A DNA stretch of 64,000 nucleotides from Burkholderia paludis (GTDB lineage: Bacteria; Pseudomonadota; Gammaproteobacteria; Burkholderiales; Burkholderiaceae). The first letter of the stretch is position 1. Each line of letters opens with the position of its first letter. Positions 18,249-26,872 of the stretch are shown in pieces. Under the pieces are notes generated by a model. That model made no database searches. It was given only the letters and a program-made list of their open reading frames with translations, and was not told where the DNA came from. Location: the NCBI RefSeq assembly GCF_000732615.1, contig NZ_JPGL01000035.1, positions 1-64,000 on the forward strand, written 5' to 3'. The position numbers were made by a program, and so were the translations under genes.

Positions 18249-18875
18249 TCACGTTTGAGAAGTGGGGTGCCGCTCCACGAAGGCGCTCAGCATCTCGACG
18301 AAATGGTCGAATGCCTGATCCGGAATGGATCGGTCCCGTACGAACAGTTCCTGAAAGCACAAGCCGCGAATGAAGCAGGCGATCACGTAGCGGGTGAGCA
18401 TGGGCGTTGCGGCGTTGTCGATCGACGTGCCCGGCAGGTGCGTGCTCACGTCCGCGCCGATCGAATGCGTGAGCAGCGCGACGTTGAAGCGTTCCCGAAG
18501 ATCCTCGTCGTTGCGCAGCGCCCAATAGAACTCCTGCGTCATCGAAAACGTCTCCTGCATCTGGATGCGCCAGGCGGCGACTTCCTCGCGCACGGAGGCT
18601 GCGCTGTGAATCCGCTGCTGGAGCGAGGTCAGCTTGCCCTCCAGCCACTCGACGTACGATGCGACGAGCAGGTCGTTCTTGTGCGGAAAGTGATGCAGCA
18701 GCGCGCCGCGGGAGAACCCGGCCTGGTTGCAGATCTCGGTGATCGATGTCCTGGCGAGCCCGATTTCGTTCATGCATCGCAGCGTCGCATCGATCAGTGC
18801 CTGACGGGTCGTGGCGCGACGTTCGCTTTGCGGGCGTCGCTGGCGGCCCGTGGCGGGGGACGTGAGTAGGGTCAT
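18249..18875 (-). CDS. TetR/AcrR-family transcriptional regulator
   Basis: A 208-residue repressor with an N-terminal helix-turn-helix: ALIDATLRCMNEIGLARTSI, then TEICNQAGFSRGALLHHF. The following Lys-Asn-Asp-Leu stretch is standard for the family. The C-terminal ligand domain is divergent. Only 41 bases separate its stop from the receptor start, so it probably heads the operon and controls it and itself. An extended inverted repeat 62-158 bases upstream of its start is the obvious operator candidate. TetR control is less usual than Fur for such genes. Confidence 0.92.
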   Translation of the reverse strand: MTLLTSPATGRQRRPQSERRATTRQALIDATLRCMNEIGLARTSITEICNQAGFSRGALLHHFPHKNDLLVASYVEWLEGKLTSLQQRIHSAASVREEVAAWRIQMQETFSMTQEFYWALRNDEDLRERFNVALLTHSIGADVSTHLPGTSIDNAATPMLTRYVIACFIRGLCFQELFVRDRSIPDQAFDHFVEMLSAFVERHPTSQT

Positions 18876-18937
18876 AGGGCTGAGGCGTACCGGTGCCGGA
18901 GCTTGCCCGACGCGGCACGTCGATTCGAACGAAAATA

Positions 18938-19033
18938 AAACAGTACGCTCGGCATCTTAGTGACCCTGCCAAAGCCAGTCCAAGGATATATCGTCACATA
19001 CTAAGATCCGGATTTCGGACGAGCGTACTGTTT
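18938..19033. promoter_or_regulatory. Extended inverted repeat, candidate TetR operator region
   Basis: AAACAGTACGCTCG at 18938-18951 recurs as its exact reverse complement at 19020-19033. Inside, ATCTTAGTGAC (18954-18964) pairs with GTCAC-ATA-CTAAGAT (18993-19007). The arms are thus two related blocks in mirror order around a roughly 30-bp centre. It lies just upstream of tetR. Two oppositely oriented binding sites would allow looping or cooperative repression. The rest of 18876-19368 holds no gene. Confidence 0.6.
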
Positions 19034-19368
19034 TTGAATCCGGTCGTCCGGTTGACGCGATTGCGCGGCGGCGTGGAGTCGCCCCTCTCGCGGAGGCGGT
19101 GGAACGCGCGCAAGGCGGGAGGAGAGAGCGGGTTCGGTGCCGCAAATGAGGGGGCGGAAGGAGCCCCGATGAACATCGTCGGCGCATCCGGGCACCGTCT
19201 CTCGCCGGCCTCCGCGCATGCCACCCGCGTCGGGTTGCCGGGGCGCGCGGCCGGACGAAGGTGCCGCCGTCGCATGACGGCGGGCGCCGGGGCGGCCCGC
19301 CTTGCGCGTGCCGCCCTTACTTCACGCCGATGAAGCGGCGCGTCGCGCCGCTTCGTTCACGCCGGTCG

Positions 19369-21591
19369 TCAGAAATCCGACCGCAACGTGAGCATCACGT
19401 TGCGCTTGTCGCCGAACACGCTGTAGAAGCGGCTCGGCGGCCGGATGTAGTAGTCGCGGTTGAACACGTTGTTCAGTTGCAGCGACGCCTCGAGATGCTT
19501 GTTGATGCGGTAGCCGAGCTGCGCATTGAAAATCGCGTACGCACCTTGTTCGACGCCGCGCGTGATGCGCGTCTGCGCGAGCATGCCGCCGCCGACCGAC
19601 ACCCCGCGCAGCAGGCCGCGCGAGAACGTGTACTTCGTCGACAGCTTGAACAGGTGCTTCGGATCGGTGCCGTCCGTGAGGTAGGCGTCGCTGCCGCTGT
19701 CGTATTGCGCATCCAGATACGTGTAGCCCGCATAGACGTTCCAGTCCGGCGCCGGCTGCCCCGTCACCTCGAGTTCGACGCCCTGGTCGCGCACGTGGCC
19801 TTCCGCCAGGGAGAAGTTCGGGTGCCACGGGTCGCTCACCGCGCGGTTGTTGTCGTTGATCCGGAACAGCGCGGCCGTCGCGTCGAGCCGGCCGTCGAGG
19901 AAGCTGCCCTTCACGCCCACTTCGTATTGCTCGCCGGTGCGCGGCGGCAGGCCGCCGCCGCCGTAGAACGTCTCCGACTGCGGCGTCACGAAGCGCGAGT
20001 AGCTCGCATACGCGGCCAGCCACGGCGCGACGTCCCACACGAGGCCCGCCGACGGCAGGAAGCGGTGGTCGATCTGCGCGCCGGTCGTCCAGTCCTGCAC
20101 GGTCGGCAGCAGCGTCTGCGAACGCGTCTGCACGAACGCCTCGCGACCGCCGAGCACGAGCGTCAGCGGATCCGCCAGACGGATGCGCGCCTGCGCATAG
20201 AAGCCGTACTGCACGGTGCGGTCGTTCTCGCCGTACGTGTAGGGCACGTCGACCGCCGGCACCGCGTTCGGGTCGAACAGGTTGTAAAGCCCGCCGTACG
20301 GCCCCTTGAGCGCGACATAGCCGGAATGGGCCGTGGTCGACATCACCGTGTAGTTCGCGCCGAACGTCAGCGTATGCGTCTGCCCGAACAGCCTGACCGG
20401 TCCCGACACGTTGGTGTCCGCGCCGAACCAGTCGAACGTGTTGCGCTGCCGCTGATCGCCGAACCGCGCGAGCCCGTTGGGCAGCGAACCGGGGCCCGCA
20501 TACGCGTAATAGCCTTTCGTCAGTTCGTGTCGGTAGAACAGCGTGGTCGACGACGTCCAGTCGTTCGCGAAGCGGTGCACGAGATTGCCGCTGACCTCCT
20601 GCATCGACGTATACGAGTAGTTCCAGCTCGGGCTGAAGTTCTGCGTATAGGCGCCCGGCACGCGCCCGGTGAGCGCGGTCATCGACGCGTTGACGACGCC
20701 GCTCGCGCCGTAGTCGAGGCCCGACACCGGCGACACCTGATAGGCGGCCGACAGCGACAGCGTCGTGCGCGGCGAGACGTCGTAGTCGAGCGCGCCGTAC
20801 GCCAGCACGTTCTTGTTGCGGGTCCGGTCGACCGACGCGAGCCCGTCGCTGCCGACCAGCACCGCGCGGCCGCGCAGCGAACCGTCCTTGTTCAACGGGC
20901 CCGTCACGTCGACCATCTGGCGCACGCTGCCGAACGAGCCGACCTGCGTCTCGGTCGACAGGTGGAACTGGTCCTGCGGCCGCTTGCGCACGAGATTGAC
21001 CGTGCCGCCCGGTTCGCCCGCGCCGTCGATCACGCCGGCCGGGCCGCGCTGCACCTCGACGCGGTCGTACATCGCGAGGTCGAACTGCTGCTTGTACTGC
21101 AGCCCGCTCGCGATCGGCACGCCGTCGAACTCGACGCCGAGCTGGGTGCCGCGCGCGCGGAAATACGCGGTGCCGTCGCCGTAGGCGACCGACGTCACGC
21201 CCGTCATGTAGCGCAACGCGTCCTCGAGCCTCGTCAGGTTCTGGTCGTCCATCTGCTGGCGCGTCATCACCGACACCGAGCGCGGGATCTCCTTCAGCCG
21301 TTCCGCCGTCCTGCCCGCGATCGTCGCGCGCTTCGCCGCATACGAACCCGAGCCTTCGGTGGTCGCGTCGGCCTGCGCGGTCGCGGTGACGCTCACCGCC
21401 GGCAGCGCTTCGCCGTTCGCGCCCGGGGCGGTCTGCGCCCGCACGCACGGCGACGCGATGCCCAGCATCGCCAGCGCCAGCGGCGTCACGCACGGCGCCC
21501 GCAGTCGCCATCCGGTCATCGGTGCGCGCAGCGCCCCCGAGCGGTCCGTTGTTGTTCTCATTGCACTCATCCCACTGTTGAAAAGACGCAC
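19369..21591 (-). CDS. TonB-dependent siderophore receptor (FhuE/FpvA-like)
   Basis: A 740-residue receptor. Signal region CVTPLALAMLGIASPCVRAQ is followed by LPAVSVTATAQ, a plug domain with RTAERLKEIPRSVSVMTRQQ and GDGTAYFRARG, and the barrel ending in VFNRDYYIRPP and a terminal Phe (LRSDF). The plug block with 'IPRSVSVMTRQQ' is typical of FhuE/FpvA-type hydroxamate receptors. Alternative starts exist a few codons in (MSAMRTTT). A Fur-box-like site lies about 165 bases upstream and a divergent AraC regulator beyond it. A role in ferric siderophore uptake is secure; the ligand is not. Confidence 0.93.
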   Translation of the reverse strand: MRLFNSGMSAMRTTTDRSGALRAPMTGWRLRAPCVTPLALAMLGIASPCVRAQTAPGANGEALPAVSVTATAQADATTEGSGSYAAKRATIAGRTAERLKEIPRSVSVMTRQQMDDQNLTRLEDALRYMTGVTSVAYGDGTAYFRARGTQLGVEFDGVPIASGLQYKQQFDLAMYDRVEVQRGPAGVIDGAGEPGGTVNLVRKRPQDQFHLSTETQVGSFGSVRQMVDVTGPLNKDGSLRGRAVLVGSDGLASVDRTRNKNVLAYGALDYDVSPRTTLSLSAAYQVSPVSGLDYGASGVVNASMTALTGRVPGAYTQNFSPSWNYSYTSMQEVSGNLVHRFANDWTSSTTLFYRHELTKGYYAYAGPGSLPNGLARFGDQRQRNTFDWFGADTNVSGPVRLFGQTHTLTFGANYTVMSTTAHSGYVALKGPYGGLYNLFDPNAVPAVDVPYTYGENDRTVQYGFYAQARIRLADPLTLVLGGREAFVQTRSQTLLPTVQDWTTGAQIDHRFLPSAGLVWDVAPWLAAYASYSRFVTPQSETFYGGGGLPPRTGEQYEVGVKGSFLDGRLDATAALFRINDNNRAVSDPWHPNFSLAEGHVRDQGVELEVTGQPAPDWNVYAGYTYLDAQYDSGSDAYLTDGTDPKHLFKLSTKYTFSRGLLRGVSVGGGMLAQTRITRGVEQGAYAIFNAQLGYRINKHLEASLQLNNVFNRDYYIRPPSRFYSVFGDKRNVMLTLRSDF

Positions 21592-21755
21592 GACGTCCTC
21601 CCGCCGATGGCGGGCACGACAGGTTTCCGGGGGACGTTGTTGTAGACGGGTTTCGACGGGCCCCGTTGCCCTCGGCCGCGCATCGCGCGCCGCGGCATGC
21701 GTGTCGGGCCGCTCGCTCCCGCCGCGCGACGGCCGACCGGCCGTGCGACAATGGC

Positions 21756-21774
21756 GTAAACGAGAATCATTACC
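21756..21774. promoter_or_regulatory. Candidate Fur box between receptor and AraC gene
   Basis: The 19-mer GTAAACGAGAATCATTACC, read on the minus strand, agrees with the Fur consensus at 13 of 19 positions by hand alignment, including the TAATGAT half. It sits in the divergent intergenic region between the receptor (start 21591) and the AraC gene (start 21922), so iron could control one or both. Confidence 0.6.
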
Positions 21775-21921
21775 GACGTTTCAGGGTATGCGCCCTGAAG
21801 CCTTGCCAGGTAAGGAGCTTATCGGGTCGCTGAAAAGAAAGGCTGACAATCGATAGCGAATTTTTGACAAAATGAGGTGAATTCGCGATAGGCCTGCCGG
21901 CCGGTTTCGCGACAACGATCG

Positions 21922-22704
21922 ATGAAGACGTTCCTGCTCAAACGCTATCCGCTCGCGCGCGTGCCGCTGGCGCACGACATCGTCGCGTCCGTCAGGCCTT
22001 ACCGGAATGGCGATCGCGTGATCTGGCACCAGCATCGCCACGGCCAGCTCGTGTTCGCGGCGCAAGGCGTGGTGCGCGTGCTGACGCCGTCGCGCACCTG
22101 GACGCTGCCGCAGTCCCGCGCGGTGTGGCTGCCGTCCGACATCGACCATGAACTGCACGCGGTCGGCGACGGGCAGCTGTGCAGTGTCTATGTGGAGCCC
22201 GACGCGTTTCCGTGGCCGTGGCGCGAGCCGGCCGTGATCGCCGTGTCGCCGCTGATGCGCGAACTGGCCGTCACGCTTGCCGAGGACGGCGAGAAATACG
22301 CGCGCGGCAGCCGCGCCGCGCTGTCGGCGCCGTTGCTGCTGAAGGTGATGGCCGAGACGCCGGCGCTGCCCGAACCGGGCGTGCCGCTGCCGCGCGATCC
22401 GCGCCTGCTGGCGATCTGCGAACACATGATGAACGACCCCGCGAGCGATCTCACGCTCGACTTCTGGGGCGAGCAGTTCGGCGCGAGCGGCCGCACGCTG
22501 GCCCGGCGGCTGCATGCCGAGACGGGGCTGACGTTCGTCGCGTGGCGTCAGCAGATGCGCGTGGCCGAGGCGATCACGCGCCTCACGCTGGGCCAGACGG
22601 TCGCGCAGGTGTCGCGGGATCTCGGCTACAGCACGCCGAGCGCGTTCATCGCGATGTTCCGGCAGGTCGCCGGCGATGCGCCGCAGCGCTATCTCGCGCT
22701 GTAG
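21922..22704 (+). CDS. AraC-family regulator, paralogue 1
   Basis: A 260-residue regulator with an N-terminal cupin-like sensor domain (WHQHRHGQLVFAAQGVVRVL, then LPSDIDHELHAV) and a C-terminal double helix-turn-helix (SGRTLARRLHAETGL, then VSRDLGYSTPSAFIAMFR). It is divergent from the receptor at 19369-21591 and probably controls it. The protein is strongly similar along its length to the regulator at 22727-23515, with which it is convergent and separated by only 22 bases. Confidence 0.92.
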   Translation: MKTFLLKRYPLARVPLAHDIVASVRPYRNGDRVIWHQHRHGQLVFAAQGVVRVLTPSRTWTLPQSRAVWLPSDIDHELHAVGDGQLCSVYVEPDAFPWPWREPAVIAVSPLMRELAVTLAEDGEKYARGSRAALSAPLLLKVMAETPALPEPGVPLPRDPRLLAICEHMMNDPASDLTLDFWGEQFGASGRTLARRLHAETGLTFVAWRQQMRVAEAITRLTLGQTVAQVSRDLGYSTPSAFIAMFRQVAGDAPQRYLAL

Positions 22705-22726
22705 CGACGGTTAGCCTCGTCCGGCG

Positions 22727-23515
22727 TCAGCGCCCTTCGGACAGGTATTGATGGGGGGCCTGGCCGAACAGCCGCCGGAACATCACGGTAAACGCACTGG
22801 GCGTGCTGTAGCCGAGCTCGAGCGCGACGGACGCGACGCTCGCGCCGTGCGCGAGCCGCGTCATCGCCTCGGCCGCGCGCATGTGCTGGCGCCAGTGGCC
22901 GAAGCTCATGCCCGTCTCGTCGCGGAAATGCCGCGCGAGCGTGCGGCTGCTCGTGCCGATCTCGTCGGCCCAGCGGTCCAGCGTGTAGTCATTCGCCGGG
23001 TCCGTCATCATGTGCTCGCAGATCGCCAGCAGGCGCGGGTCGCGCGGCAGCGGCAAGCCGCCTTCGCCGAGCGGCGGCGCTTCCTCCAGCAGCTTCAGCA
23101 GCAATGGGACCGACAGCGCGGTGCTGCCGTCGGGCGGGTAGTCGTAGCCGTCGCGCTGCATGTTCGTGACGAGCTCGCGGATCAGCGAGTCGATCGCCAT
23201 CACGCGGCCGGTCGGCCAGTGCCACGGCGTGGCGTCCGGCTCGACGCTCACCGTGCACAGCGTGAGGCGCCCGACCGCATGCAGCTCGTGGTCGATGCTC
23301 GGCGGCAGCCAGACGCCGCGCGACGGCGGCAGCGTCCAGCTGCGCGACGGCGTCAGCACGCGCACGACCCCCCGCAGCGCGAGGATCACGTGGCCGAACT
23401 CGTGCTGGTGCCGCGGCTCGTGCTGGCCGTTTTCGTAGGCGAGGGTGCGCACGATCACGGGGCGCGGCAGGCGCCGCCGTTCATGCGGATAGCGATTGAG
23501 CAGGAATTCCTTCAT
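22727..23515 (-). CDS. AraC-family regulator, paralogue 2
   Basis: A 262-residue regulator of the same type as its neighbour: RHQHEFGHVILALRGVVRVL in the cupin-like domain and SSRTLARHFRDETGMSFGHW plus VALELGYSTPSAFTVMFR in the DNA-binding domain. Blocks such as RDPRLLAICEHMM are identical in the two proteins. It is divergent from the receptor starting at 23721. The mirror arrangement suggests that each regulator serves the receptor it faces away from. Confidence 0.92.
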   Translation of the reverse strand: MKEFLLNRYPHERRRLPRPVIVRTLAYENGQHEPRHQHEFGHVILALRGVVRVLTPSRSWTLPPSRGVWLPPSIDHELHAVGRLTLCTVSVEPDATPWHWPTGRVMAIDSLIRELVTNMQRDGYDYPPDGSTALSVPLLLKLLEEAPPLGEGGLPLPRDPRLLAICEHMMTDPANDYTLDRWADEIGTSSRTLARHFRDETGMSFGHWRQHMRAAEAMTRLAHGASVASVALELGYSTPSAFTVMFRRLFGQAPHQYLSEGR

Positions 23516-23659
23516 CCGGGATCAGAGGCGTGAGTACGGACTGTTCAGTAACGGACAAAATTTGGCTGAAACTGAACATTTTTTGTCTACCTGCGAAATA
23601 AGGTAGCCGGTATTCTTGCCGGGTGTCAATTGAACGAAAACGATAGTGCGACTGAAAAT

Positions 23660-23678
23660 AATAATGAGTTGCATTACA
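23660..23678. promoter_or_regulatory. Candidate Fur box upstream of the third receptor
   Basis: AATAATGAGTTGCATTACA agrees with the Fur consensus at 12 of 19 positions by hand, with arms TAATG and CATTA. It sits 43 bases before the ATG at 23721. Its position argues for that ATG as start, because the upstream GTG at 23646 would place the site inside the coding region. The surrounding 23516-23720 stretch is A+T rich and must hold both divergent promoters. Confidence 0.6.
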
Positions 23679-23720
23679 TGTGAACAAAATCGGCGACAGC
23701 CACACGCAAGGGCGACTGGA

Positions 23721-25874
23721 ATGAGGTTTGGGGAAATGGGTGGGCCGCTGAAGCTGGGCATCGCGGCGACGCTGCTTGGCGGCACGGTGCTGCGGGCGAG
23801 CGCGGCGGACGACGGGACGGCGGCGGCGCCGGGCGGCACGCTGCCGGCGCTCGAGGTACGGGCGGCGTCGGCGCAGGAACCGGCGGGGCCGGGTGTCGGG
23901 TACGTCGCGACCCGTTCGACGACGGCCACGAAGACGGATTCGGCACGGCTCACGCAGCCGCAGAGCGTGTCGGTCGTGACGCGCGAGCAGATGGACGATC
24001 TCGGCGTACAGACGGTCGACCAGGCGCTGCGTTACACGCCGGGCGTCTATTCGCAGGACGGCACCGATATCCGCTTCGACCAGTTGTCGGGGCGCGGCTT
24101 CTCGCTCGATTCGTATCTCGACGGCCTGCATCTGTACCAGTCGCCGCGTTTCGCGACGCCGCGCATCGATCCGTATTTTCTCGAGCGGATGGAAGTGCTG
24201 CACGGGCCCGCGTCGGTGCTGTACGGGCAGGGCAGCCCGGGCGGCCTCGTCAATTACGTGAGCAAGCTGCCGACCGCCGAGCCGTATCACGAGGTGATGC
24301 TGCAGGTCGGCAACCACGACAACTACCAGCTCGGCTTCGACTTCAGCGGCCCGGTCGACAAGGCGGGCACCGTGTCGTACCGCGTGGTCGGCCTCGGCCG
24401 CACGGCCGACACGCAGGTCAGCCAGATCAAGGACCAGCGGATCGCGATCGCGCCGTCGGTGACGCTGCGCCCGGATCGCGACACGACGTTCACGCTGCAG
24501 GGCAGTTTCCAGCGCGATCCGAACGGCGGCCTGTTCAATCCGGTGCCCGCGAGCGGCACGCTGTACGCGAACCCGAACGGGCGGCTCGGCCCGGACCGCT
24601 ATTTCGGCGATCCCGACCGGGACGGCATGCACCGCACGCAGTACTGGTTCGGCTATCAGTTCGAGCATGCGTTCAACGACAGCATCAGCGTGTCGCAGAC
24701 GCTGCGCTATCTGCATATCGACCAGCACTACTACCAGACGTCGGTCACGAGCCCGTTCGCGGCCAACGGCAAGACGGTCGCGATGTGGGGCAACGTCGAC
24801 AACGAGCATTACTCGCAGTTCGAGGTCGACACGCATGCGCAGGCGCGCTTCTCGACCGGGCCGGTCGAGCACACGGCGCTGTTCGGCATCGACTACCAGC
24901 GTTCGATGCTCGGCGACAACGAGGGCAACGCGGTGGTCGGCACGGTCAACCTGTTCCAGCCGAACTATGCGGCGCTGCCGACCCAGCCCGTCAACACGCG
25001 GCTCGACTATGCGCTCAGCACGTTCGGGGTCTACGCGCAGGACGAGGCGCGCTTCCGGAACTGGGTGCTCACGCTCGGCATGCGCCAGGACTGGGCCGGC
25101 GGCAACCAGCAGACGACGTCGATCGCGACCGGGGCCGGCACGCTCTATCACTCGAACGATCACGCATTCACGTGGCGCGCGGGCCTCGCGTACCGCTTCG
25201 ACAACGGGATCGCACCGTACGTCAGCTACGCGCGTTCGTTCCAGCCGCTGCTCGGCTCGGCCTACGGCGGCCAGCCGTTCTCGCCGACGAAGGGCAAGCA
25301 GATCGAGGCCGGCGTGCGTTACCAGCCGAAGGGCTTCGACGGTTTCTTCTCGGTGGCGGCGTTCACGCTCACGCAGGACAACGTGCAGGTGACCGATCCC
25401 GTCCACCCGCAGTTCGCGATCCAGACCGGACAGGTACGCTCGCGCGGCATCGAGGCCGAGGCGCACGCGAACGTCACGCCGAACCTGAAGCTGATCGCGT
25501 CGTATTCGTACCTGAACCAGTCGGTGACGGAGAGCACGATGGCGAACCTCGGCAAGCGGCCGACGATCGCGCCGCGCCACACGGCGTCGGCATGGGCCGA
25601 CTACACGTTCCCGAGCGGGCCGCTGCGTCACTTCGGCATCGGTTCGGGCGTGCGCTACACGAGCAGCTCGGCGGGCGACACCGCGAACACCTTCGAGGTG
25701 CCGGCGCGCGTGCTGGTCGACCTGGGCGTGCACTACGACCTGAAGAACTGGCGGCTCGCGCTGAACGTGAACAACCTGTTCGACCGCGAATACATCTCGT
25801 ACTGCTCGTCGTCGTCGCTGTGCTACTGGGGCGCGACGCGGACGGTGCTCGGCACGGCGCGCTATCAATGGTGA
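23721..25874 (+). CDS. TonB-dependent siderophore receptor (FhuA/FoxA-like)
   Basis: A 717-residue receptor of the hydroxamate-siderophore class. From the chosen ATG: signal peptide (LKLGIAATLLGGTVLRASA), then LPALEVRAAS and plug blocks LTQPQSVSVVTREQMDDLG, ALRYTPGVYSQ, DQLSGRGFSLDSYLDG and GQGSPGGLVNYVSKLPT. The barrel includes YVSYARSFQPL and NLFDREYISYC and ends in aromatic Trp (ARYQW). These blocks resemble FhuA, FegA and FoxA. It heads an operon with binding protein, permease, exporter and ATPase genes; its stop overlaps the start of the binding-protein gene. Confidence 0.93.
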   Translation: MRFGEMGGPLKLGIAATLLGGTVLRASAADDGTAAAPGGTLPALEVRAASAQEPAGPGVGYVATRSTTATKTDSARLTQPQSVSVVTREQMDDLGVQTVDQALRYTPGVYSQDGTDIRFDQLSGRGFSLDSYLDGLHLYQSPRFATPRIDPYFLERMEVLHGPASVLYGQGSPGGLVNYVSKLPTAEPYHEVMLQVGNHDNYQLGFDFSGPVDKAGTVSYRVVGLGRTADTQVSQIKDQRIAIAPSVTLRPDRDTTFTLQGSFQRDPNGGLFNPVPASGTLYANPNGRLGPDRYFGDPDRDGMHRTQYWFGYQFEHAFNDSISVSQTLRYLHIDQHYYQTSVTSPFAANGKTVAMWGNVDNEHYSQFEVDTHAQARFSTGPVEHTALFGIDYQRSMLGDNEGNAVVGTVNLFQPNYAALPTQPVNTRLDYALSTFGVYAQDEARFRNWVLTLGMRQDWAGGNQQTTSIATGAGTLYHSNDHAFTWRAGLAYRFDNGIAPYVSYARSFQPLLGSAYGGQPFSPTKGKQIEAGVRYQPKGFDGFFSVAAFTLTQDNVQVTDPVHPQFAIQTGQVRSRGIEAEAHANVTPNLKLIASYSYLNQSVTESTMANLGKRPTIAPRHTASAWADYTFPSGPLRHFGIGSGVRYTSSSAGDTANTFEVPARVLVDLGVHYDLKNWRLALNVNNLFDREYISYCSSSSLCYWGATRTVLGTARYQW

Positions 25875-26872
25875 GCCCGGTGTCGAGAAACCCGAACGAC
25901 GGCGATGCACCGGCCGGTGCCGGCGCGGGGCCGGCCTGCGCGACGCGCCGCCGCGCGCTCGCGTGGTGCGCGGCGGCGGCGCTCGGCGGTCTGGGCTGCG
26001 CGAGCGGCGCGGCGCGGGCGGCCGTCGCGGCGCACGCGGCGCCGTTGCCCGTGACGCCGGCTGCCGTGCCGGAGGCGCCGAGAATCGTCGTGCTCGACTG
26101 GCCGCTGACCGAGATCGTGCTGTCGCTGGGCGTCGTGCCGGTCGGCGTCGCGCGCCCGCCGTGGTACAAGCGCGTCGACGGGGTTCCGCCGTTGCCGCCC
26201 GACGTGGCCGATACGGGGCTGCTGTTCCAGCCGAACTTCGAGGTGCTCGGCGCGCTGAAGCCGGATTTCGTCCTGATCACGCCGCTGCATGCGCCACTGC
26301 GCCCGATGCTCGAACGGGTCGCGCCGACCGTGACCGTCGGGCTGTTCGGGCACGGGCTCGACGTCTACACGGCCGTGCGCGACGCCACCCGCCAGCTCGC
26401 GCGGCGCCTCGACCGCCCGGCGGCGGCCGATGCGCTGCTCGCGCGGGCCGACGCCCAGCTCGACGATGTGACGCGCCGGCTGGCCGGTTTCCGGGCGACG
26501 CAGCGGCCGGTTTATCTGCTGTATCCGATCGACGACCGGCACATGTCGGTGCTCGGCGAGAACAGCCTGTACGGCGGCGTGCTGTCGCGGGCCGGGATCG
26601 CGAACGCGTGGCGCGGCGATACCGATCCGCAGGGCGCGACGCAAACCGAACTCGCGGCGCTCGCGCAGCAGCCCGATGCGCAGGCGCTGGTGCTCGACAT
26701 GCCGGCCGGCGTCGGCGCGCAACTGGCGCGCGGCCCGCTGTGGAACGCGCTGCCGTTCGTGAAGGCGGGCCGCGTGCGCACACTCGGCGCGCTGCCGTCG
26801 CTCGGCGGCGTCGTCGCGTCGATGCGCTTCGCGCAGGGCCTCGCGCTCGCGTTGCAGGAGGGCGCGCGATGA
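25868..26872 (+). CDS. Siderophore-binding periplasmic protein (FhuD/FecB/OrbB-like)
   Basis: A 334-residue class III binding protein. An N-terminal TRRRALAWCAAAALGGLGC stretch is a signal with a twin-arginine look. The mature part has IVVLDWPLTEIVLSLGVVPV, the family's first strand, FEVLGALKPDFVLI, and DDRHMSVLGENSLYGGVLSRAG in the C-terminal lobe. It delivers a ferric siderophore to the FhuB-like permease. The start overlaps the receptor stop in another frame and its stop overlaps the permease start (ATGA), so translation is coupled. Confidence 0.92.
   Translation: MVSPVSRNPNDGDAPAGAGAGPACATRRRALAWCAAAALGGLGCASGAARAAVAAHAAPLPVTPAAVPEAPRIVVLDWPLTEIVLSLGVVPVGVARPPWYKRVDGVPPLPPDVADTGLLFQPNFEVLGALKPDFVLITPLHAPLRPMLERVAPTVTVGLFGHGLDVYTAVRDATRQLARRLDRPAAADALLARADAQLDDVTRRLAGFRATQRPVYLLYPIDDRHMSVLGENSLYGGVLSRAGIANAWRGDTDPQGATQTELAALAQQPDAQALVLDMPAGVGAQLARGPLWNALPFVKAGRVRTLGALPSLGGVVASMRFAQGLALALQEGAR

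Noticed and set aside
19261..21645. A 794-residue plus-strand frame and an 809-residue minus frame over the second receptor
   Set aside because: Both are shadows of the receptor at 19369-21591, which has full plug and barrel motifs.
23481..25910. An 809-residue minus-strand frame
   Set aside because: Antisense shadow of the third receptor gene.
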